A DNA stretch of 59,372 nucleotides, taken from assembly GCF_022662335.1 (NCBI RefSeq), contig NZ_JAKNQJ010000017.1:1-59372 (forward strand), read 5' to 3'. The notes under the pieces are model-generated. The model saw only the letters and a program-made list of their open reading frames with translations. It was not told the origin of the DNA and made no database searches. The position numbers and the translations under genes are program-made. Every line of letters begins with the position of its first letter. Positions within the stretch are counted from its first letter, which is position 1. Below, piece after piece: positions 54,742 to 59,372 of the stretch. Source of the DNA: Sphingomonas sp. CROZ-RG-20F-R02-07 (GTDB taxonomy: Bacteria; Pseudomonadota; Alphaproteobacteria; Sphingomonadales; Sphingomonadaceae).

Positions 54742-55595
54742 TTCGCGGGAGCCTGCGTGCGCGCCATCACCCTGACGAAGGTCGCGGGCGAGGCCGCGGA
54801 ATAGAAGATCGGCGCGCGCGGCGTCGATCGCGCGAACAGCGCGTTCAGCGCCGCCGCGTCCAGCGGGCGGGCGGCGGCGCGCACGCGCGCCAGCCAGCGC
54901 CGGTAATCGGCGGCGCCGAGCGCGACCACCGTGAACTTCTGATCCTGAAACCCCGTGCCGTTGAACTGGGTGTTCTCACCCGCATACAGGCCGGGCGTCG
55001 TCACCGCGAAGTTCAGCTCGGTTCGCATGCCCGCCATCGCATAGATCTGCCCGGCCAGCCGCGGCATCATCAGCGACTGCATGACGGTGCCGCTCGTCAG
55101 GTCGACATGGACCGGCCGCCCGACCGGCACCGCAAGCTGGTTCACCGCGGCCACGCGCTGGTCGGGATAGACGAACAGCCATTTCCAGTCGAACCCGATC
55201 GCCTGGATGCGCAGGGCCGGCTGGCCCGAAGCGAGCGGACGATAGGGATCGAGGCGGTGCGTATAGTGCCACAGCACCACCCCCAGCCCGATCACGATCG
55301 CTGCCGGCGGTATCCAGATCAGCCCCTCGATCCACCACGCGAAATCCCAGTTCGGGCGGTAGGCCGCGCGCGTGTTCGACAGGCGGTAATGCCAGGCGAA
55401 GGCGGGCACCAGCAGCAGCACGGGCCCCGCCACGAAGACCAGCACCCCGCCGACGATCAGATAGAGATGCCAGGTCTGTTCGGCGACCGGCCCGGCATGA
55501 TGGACGATCCCGCTGCGCAACGCCGTGCATCCCGCGATCAGGCCGCACCCGGCGACCGCCATGGCGGCGCGCACCGCCCGCGCGCCGGTGCTCAC
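54738..55595 (-). CDS. cyoA: Cytochrome o ubiquinol oxidase subunit II
   Basis: A 285-residue lipoprotein (LIAGC lipobox) with two membrane helices and a periplasmic cupredoxin domain. IQAIGFDWKWLFVYPDQ and QSLMMPRLAGQIYAMAGM are the family blocks. The binuclear copper ligands (two Cys, two His) of cytochrome c oxidases are absent, so electrons should come from ubiquinol. The start is GTG 55595, overlapping the TGA of a small upstream reading frame. Confidence 0.93.
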   Translation of the reverse strand: MSTGARAVRAAMAVAGCGLIAGCTALRSGIVHHAGPVAEQTWHLYLIVGGVLVFVAGPVLLLVPAFAWHYRLSNTRAAYRPNWDFAWWIEGLIWIPPAAIVIGLGVVLWHYTHRLDPYRPLASGQPALRIQAIGFDWKWLFVYPDQRVAAVNQLAVPVGRPVHVDLTSGTVMQSLMMPRLAGQIYAMAGMRTELNFAVTTPGLYAGENTQFNGTGFQDQKFTVVALGAADYRRWLARVRAAARPLDAAALNALFARSTPRAPIFYSAASPATFVRVMARTQAPAK

Positions 55596-55810
55596 GCGGC
55601 GATCGAACGGACGATCCGCATGGCGCCGTCCGGGGCGGTGGGCATCTCCGACGCCGGGTCGGGATGGCGGCGTGGCGGGAACGGGTTCATTGTCGCGTGA
55701 TAGCCGCCGATGCCGCCGTCGGGCAAGCCGAACGGCATCATGGCGCCGATCGCCGTTCCGATTGAGGCGGCCTTGCCATCAACGTAAAGCTGGCGCGCGC
55801 GATGAGCCAT
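55592..55810 (-). CDS. Possible small protein upstream of cyoA
   Basis: A 72-codon frame whose TGA overlaps the GTG start of cyoA, as in coupled operons. The predicted product has a Gly/Met-rich centre (IGTAIGAMMPFGLPDGGIGG) and a Pro-rich tail; I recognise no family. No clear ribosome site precedes the ATG, and a shorter start at 55741 is possible. It could be a leader peptide or a chance frame in the upstream region. Confidence 0.25.
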   Translation of the reverse strand: MAHRARQLYVDGKAASIGTAIGAMMPFGLPDGGIGGYHATMNPFPPRRHPDPASEMPTAPDGAMRIVRSIAA

Positions 55811-55900
55811 TTCGCGAGAAAAGCTGCCGGCATATACGGATCCGCGGAAATGCGATTTAGCAGTAGCCAGTCGCCCGAAACCGACACACAAGGACGATCG

Positions 55901-56755
55901 ATGCACCGGCCCCTGCTCTCTCGCCTCGTCCCTTGTCTCGTCGCCAGCCTCCTCCTCGCCACTCCGGCGACCGCCAGCTCGCCCGAGTTGATCGGGCTCC
56001 AAAGTGCGCTTGGCGCATTGGTTTCGGCGCATCCCGGCGAATATGGCATTGCGGCGCTCGACCTGCGCGACGGATCGGCCGTCGCGGTCAACGGCGACAT
56101 TCCGTATCCGATGGCCAGTACGGTCAAGCTCGCGATCGCCGGCGCTTACCTTGCCGAGGTGGACCGTGGCCTGCGCAGCCTCGACCAGGTCGTTGCCGGT
56201 CAATCTGCGGCGAACCTGTTGGAGCGGATGATCGTCCGCAGCGACAACCGCGCTGCCGACCAGCTTCTTACCACCGTCGGCGGCCCGGTCTCCGTCCAGC
56301 AGTGGCTGTCATCAAACGGCATCACGGGCATCCGGGTGGACCGGACCATCGCGCAGCTCCTGCGTGAACATGGGCATCTTGCCGACAGCAAGGATGTAGC
56401 GACGCCCAATGCCATGGTGGCCCTGCTCTACAAGCTGAATACCGGGATGCTTCTCAAGCCCCAAAGCCGCGCCTTGCTGCTCGGGCTGATGAGCCGATGC
56501 GCGACGGGCACCCGGCGGATCCGTTCGCTTCTCCCGGCCGGCACGCTCGTGGAGGACAAGACCGGGACGCTTGATGGCGTCACCAACGATGTCGGATTCA
56601 TCACCATGCCGGATGGTCGCCGGCTGGCCATCGCGGTCTTTGCCAGAGGGGGGCGCGATCGCCAGCTCGGCATCGCCGAAGTCGCACGGGCGATTTACGA
56701 CCGCTTCGCGGACGCCGAACGCAACGCGCTCACGCTTTTCCTGAAATTGCGGTGA
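55901..56755 (+). CDS. Class A beta-lactamase-like secreted serine hydrolase lacking Glu166
   Basis: A 284-residue protein with a signal peptide (VASLLLATPATAS). S73-T-V-K76 is the nucleophile box, S114-D115-N116 the SDN loop and K220-T-G the third box, so the penicillin-recognising fold is clear. Aligning D147-R148 and L153 to the omega loop of class A enzymes puts Ile at position 166 and Leu at 170, where Glu and Asn are needed for deacylation. It may bind beta-lactams without efficient hydrolysis, or act on another substrate. AAGGA lies eight bases before the chosen ATG; a longer frame from 55802 lacks this. Its third-codon GC looks lower than that of genes to the left. Confidence 0.8.
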   Translation: MHRPLLSRLVPCLVASLLLATPATASSPELIGLQSALGALVSAHPGEYGIAALDLRDGSAVAVNGDIPYPMASTVKLAIAGAYLAEVDRGLRSLDQVVAGQSAANLLERMIVRSDNRAADQLLTTVGGPVSVQQWLSSNGITGIRVDRTIAQLLREHGHLADSKDVATPNAMVALLYKLNTGMLLKPQSRALLLGLMSRCATGTRRIRSLLPAGTLVEDKTGTLDGVTNDVGFITMPDGRRLAIAVFARGGRDRQLGIAEVARAIYDRFADAERNALTLFLKLR

Positions 56756-56769
56756 GCGAAGCACCATGC

Positions 56770-56802
56770 GGCTGATCGCGGGTTGGCCACTTGCGATCAG
56801 CC
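56770..56802. terminator. Perfect 10-bp hairpin between convergent genes
   Basis: GGCTGATCGC (56770-56779) and GCGATCAGCC (56793-56802) pair exactly around a 13-base loop, 14 bases after the beta-lactamase-like gene and before the end of the chitosanase gene on the other strand. No T run follows on either side, so a Rho-independent terminator is uncertain. Confidence 0.45.
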
Positions 56803-56878
56803 AACGATCGTTATGATTGGCTCAACTCGGATCGCTCGTTCCGATGAGAGGAGTGGCCACTGCAAGCGACACGACGGA

Positions 56879-57625
56879 TCATGACGGCGCGCGCGCCATG
56901 CCACTGCGCAGCCGCCTCACCTCGCGGCTGATCGTGATCGCCAGGTTTGCGGGGGTAAGATCGTGCCGGGCGCTGCCAGGGAACAGCACCGTCACGACAT
57001 TATCGCCGATGCTTTCGATGTCGTCACCGACCCGCGTGCAAGACGTGTCTGGTCCACGCTCCGAACATAGCTCGCGTCCAAGCGCGCGGTGGAGCGCGAT
57101 CGATCCTTCCCCAAGCTTTGCGAACGGGCCGGTATCCGCGACGATCACCGGCACCATCACGCCGTGATACTGGACATAGCCGAAATCGCCGACATCCACG
57201 CCGGTAAGCTTGGTGAACCTGCCCCGGACATCCCGCGGTCCGGCGAACGGGATCACGACATAGGGGATGGTGTCGGCATCGACCGGCACCTCGCCGCCCT
57301 TGCCATCGGGCAGCATCAGCGAGGTCGGGCACTGGTCCATGCGCCCGTGATTGGGGCTGCACGCGAAAGGCGAACCGTCGAGGTCCACCGCCAGCTTCGA
57401 GGCATAGGCGATTTCCCCACCGGGCAGCCGGCGCAGAGCGGTGACCGCGTTGGGATCGCTACGGCACCCTCTGATCGCATGGCCGCTGAACCGATCCTCC
57501 CGGTCGCAGGTGGCGAACTCCTGCCGGTAAGCCTCGTCGACGGCCCGGCCGGCCGGAAGATAGACCCCCGCCGGCCAGGGCGAGACGACCGCAACGGCCG
57601 CGATGAGTAGCGTAGATGGTGACAT
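56879..57625 (-). CDS. GH75 family chitosanase, exported
   Basis: A 248-residue protein with a hydrophobic export signal (LLIAAVAVVSP). D81 and G84 in AVDLDGSPFA, the TSLMLPDG and PVDADTIPYVVIP blocks, and VADTGPFAKLGEGSIALHR match the fungal/bacterial GH75 chitosanases. D164 and E173 are nine residues apart, as are the catalytic Asp160 and Glu169 of the Aspergillus enzyme. It should cut beta-1,4-glucosamine chains. It is the third gene of a coupled operon; its ATG shares one base with the deacetylase stop. Confidence 0.82.
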   Translation of the reverse strand: MSPSTLLIAAVAVVSPWPAGVYLPAGRAVDEAYRQEFATCDREDRFSGHAIRGCRSDPNAVTALRRLPGGEIAYASKLAVDLDGSPFACSPNHGRMDQCPTSLMLPDGKGGEVPVDADTIPYVVIPFAGPRDVRGRFTKLTGVDVGDFGYVQYHGVMVPVIVADTGPFAKLGEGSIALHRALGRELCSERGPDTSCTRVGDDIESIGDNVVTVLFPGSARHDLTPANLAITISREVRRLRSGMARAPS

Positions 57626-58674
57626 CAGTTCGCCTCGGACTGCCTGAGGGCCGACGATGCCGTATGTGGGTCGGCGGCAGCTTCAAGACGCGCGTCGCTC
57701 TGCACGATTTCAGGCGGCACCGTCGGCATGGCATCGAACGGCAAGTCGCGATGCAGCGTCGATGCCCAGCGTTCGAGCCACTCGTTGCCATCAGGGCCGA
57801 TATAATGGTCTGCCGTGCGGTAGGCCGGATCATGCATCGCGACGCTCAGCGGCACCACCTGCAGCCCCGCATGGCGCAGGATGGTGGCAAGTCCATCGAT
57901 GCTCGCCGCGTTCAGGCGGCTGGCGTGGAGCAGAAAGACGAAAGCCGGTTCGCGTCCGAACAGCGTCGTGCCGGCGCTGACATACCAGTCGACGATCGCG
58001 CGCGTGAACGTCAGATATTGCTCGCGTATGTGGATCGCCTCGGCAGTGGCGCCGCGTGCGACCGCATCGTCATAGGGTGCCGAGAATTGCCAGTCGCTGT
58101 TCTCCATCGTGACCGGCGCCACGCGGTAATGGTGCTCCGCAAGCCAACCAACCACCCGATCGTGACTGGCGCGCGTCTGCCCCGTTTCCAAATAGGGATA
58201 ACGGAACCACTGCTCGTGACGGCCCCGAGCGGACAGCAGCCTGCCGGTTTCCGTCTCGTCACGAACGATGTCCGCCACATACGCATCGGCAGGCGTCGTA
58301 TCGAGCGAGGCGTGCGAGTAAGTGTGATTCCCCAGGTCCATGCCGGCGTTCAGCCAGCGCGCAAGCAGCAAGGTGCGCTGCGGCTTGTCCGGCCCTTCGA
58401 GCTGAATTTCATTGACGAAACCGGTCACCCGCCACCGATGGCGGATGAAGCCGCTCAGGAGCTGATCGGTGACCACTGCGCCGTCGGCCGCCGACGCCAA
58501 GGCGCCGAACACCGGCACGTCGTCAAAGGTCAGCGCGACCTTGCCTGATCGAACCGGTGCGTTGCCGATCAGCAGCAGGGCCGCAACGCTCGCCACCGAC
58601 CGACGAGACGCGGTCACATAGTTTTTTAAGCGCCAGGCCGCCGGCCTGTGCCGCGGCATGCACGCTCGACTCAT
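57625..58674 (-). CDS. Polysaccharide deacetylase (NodB family), exported
   Basis: A 349-residue CE4-type enzyme that removes N-acetyl groups from amino-sugar polymers. Motif 1 is ALTFDDVP with D51 (base) and D52 (metal); motif 2 is GNHTYSH with metal histidines H117 and H121; motif 3 is RYPYLE, with Tyr instead of the usual Phe; and FLLHAS near residue 248 fits the last His motif. A hydrophobic signal (VASVAALLLIG) precedes the domain; GTG 58617 is an alternative start. Coupled to the chitosanase: together they could turn chitin or a similar polymer into chitosan and cut it. Confidence 0.85.
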   Translation of the reverse strand: MSRACMPRHRPAAWRLKNYVTASRRSVASVAALLLIGNAPVRSGKVALTFDDVPVFGALASAADGAVVTDQLLSGFIRHRWRVTGFVNEIQLEGPDKPQRTLLLARWLNAGMDLGNHTYSHASLDTTPADAYVADIVRDETETGRLLSARGRHEQWFRYPYLETGQTRASHDRVVGWLAEHHYRVAPVTMENSDWQFSAPYDDAVARGATAEAIHIREQYLTFTRAIVDWYVSAGTTLFGREPAFVFLLHASRLNAASIDGLATILRHAGLQVVPLSVAMHDPAYRTADHYIGPDGNEWLERWASTLHRDLPFDAMPTVPPEIVQSDARLEAAADPHTASSALRQSEAN

Positions 58675-59120
58675 CGCTGGGAGTTTTGCTGGGAACTCAA
58701 CGTACGCGCTGCATCGATCAGCGGCGTCAGCGCCGCCCGAAGGCGATCGGCGGTTTGCCGCAGCTCTGCGGCCTCCGCCATCGCGCCGCCCACCGCCGCA
58801 CCGCCCGTAGCCACGGCATGGCGCGATCGCTCGTACAGGTGGCGGTCATAGTCCGGGTCGTGGCGCCGTTGGACGCTATGCAGCGTATCGTCCGGCCGAA
58901 CATCGTCGCGCGGGTCGCTAAGCGCGGCCAGCGGTCCCACTTTGGTGTCGAGGATGATGTCGGCGAGCGACGCGATCTGCGCCGCGATGAGGTCTTGCGC
59001 TGCGGGGCTGGTCAGCAACCGTGCCGCGTCCGCCACCTTCGGATTACGGGGGACGACTCGCTGAGCCGCGGCGGGCGTGGCGATGACAAGGAGGAGGAGC
59101 ACAAAGGAAAGGTTCTTCAT
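58671..59120 (-). CDS. Small exported protein of unknown function
   Basis: A 149-residue protein with a signal peptide (LSFVLLLLVIATPAAAQ), a central DILDTKVGPLAALSDPRDDVRPDDTL-like stretch rich in Asp/Pro/Arg, and a C-terminal amphipathic helix (AELRQTADRLRAALTPLID). The DPRDDVRPDDTL segment reads like a conserved sphingomonad hypothetical. The start ATG has AGGAG nine bases before it; a longer frame from 59240 lacks one. The stop overlaps the deacetylase start (ATGA), so it heads the deacetylase-chitosanase operon and may be a partner in envelope polymer handling. Confidence 0.7.
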   Translation of the reverse strand: MKNLSFVLLLLVIATPAAAQRVVPRNPKVADAARLLTSPAAQDLIAAQIASLADIILDTKVGPLAALSDPRDDVRPDDTLHSVQRRHDPDYDRHLYERSRHAVATGGAAVGGAMAEAAELRQTADRLRAALTPLIDAARTLSSQQNSQR

Positions 59121-59372
59121 GCGCCAATCTCCTGCGCCTACGCGATATCGCATATGTAGCGGTTTTCCCGTTCTTGTTCCAGTGCTTACGCGGGCGACCT
59201 CGGCAGGAACACCAACGACATTACCACGTTCCATACGCAATGACTGTCATTCGGCAGCCGCTTGTCCACTTCCGGAAAGCAGCCATAAGCCGAGTGGGAC
59301 GCTCGACGATGAGACTGTTCGTTGCGAAGCGGCAGAGATCCTGTCGACGCTTATCGAGAGCGTAACGATCTA

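Noticed and set aside
59174..59365. 63-codon plus-strand frame at the right end
   Set aside because: No ribosome site, no recognisable motif, Arg/His-rich; it lies in the upstream region of the small exported protein gene.

Overview
The window is a very GC-rich alphaproteobacterial chromosome segment. A Sphingomonas or close relative (Sphingomonadaceae) fits best. The reasons are the codon use, a TonB-dependent receptor feeding a sugar-acid pathway, the Pao-type aldehyde oxidoreductase, and short repeats carrying the CTGAGC..GTCGAA core common in sphingomonads. This assignment comes from reading, not from a search. I see no rRNA, tRNA, CRISPR array, insertion sequence or phage gene. No stretch of more than 300 bases lacks a gene; the longest is the right-hand end (59121-59372, 252 bases), where I see nothing convincing.

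Left end (1-9958, all minus strand): the N-terminal 1229 residues of a large filamentous-haemagglutinin-like exoprotein with YDG/MBG repeats run off the left edge. Upstream of it lies a three-gene overlapping operon: diaminobutyrate aminotransferase, diaminobutyrate decarboxylase, and an unusual membrane transporter fused to HEAT repeats and a cyclic-nucleotide-binding domain. The two enzymes should make 1,3-diaminopropane. Divergent from it is a tightly overlapping biotin operon, bioF-bioD-bioA (10171-13180).

Middle left (13135-23526): a GH127 beta-L-arabinofuranosidase, a Bcr/CflA-type efflux transporter, a PRISE-like short-chain reductase divergent from an HxlR regulator with a perfect operator-like dyad, the paoABC periplasmic aldehyde oxidoreductase, and a zinc alcohol dehydrogenase of the YahK type.

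Centre (23564-43023): a D-glucuronate utilisation region. It holds uxuB and uxaC (minus), kdgK, an ExuT-like transporter and a GH31 glycosidase, a GntR/FadR-type repressor, and an operon of TonB receptor, alpha/beta hydrolase, uxuA and beta-glucuronidase. Together they import a glucuronide, free D-glucuronate and convert it to 2-keto-3-deoxy-6-phosphogluconate for the Entner-Doudoroff pathway. A glycerol module (glpK, glpD, glpR) sits inside this region. A shared TGGTAAGGCMA-like motif lies before uxaC/kdgK, exuT and the TonB operon, which suggests one regulon; a TTGGTATAC relative lies before the distant GH127 gene.

Right (43136-55595): an RND efflux operon (TolC-like, adaptor, permease), a two-component system on the opposite strand, a secreted beta-propeller protein, and cyoABCD for a quinol oxidase without cyoE. 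Far right (55901-59120): a class-A beta-lactamase-like secreted hydrolase that seems to lack Glu166, and a coupled operon of a small exported protein, a NodB-type deacetylase and a GH75 chitosanase. Several convergent gene pairs end at perfect hairpins or at inverted repeat pairs.
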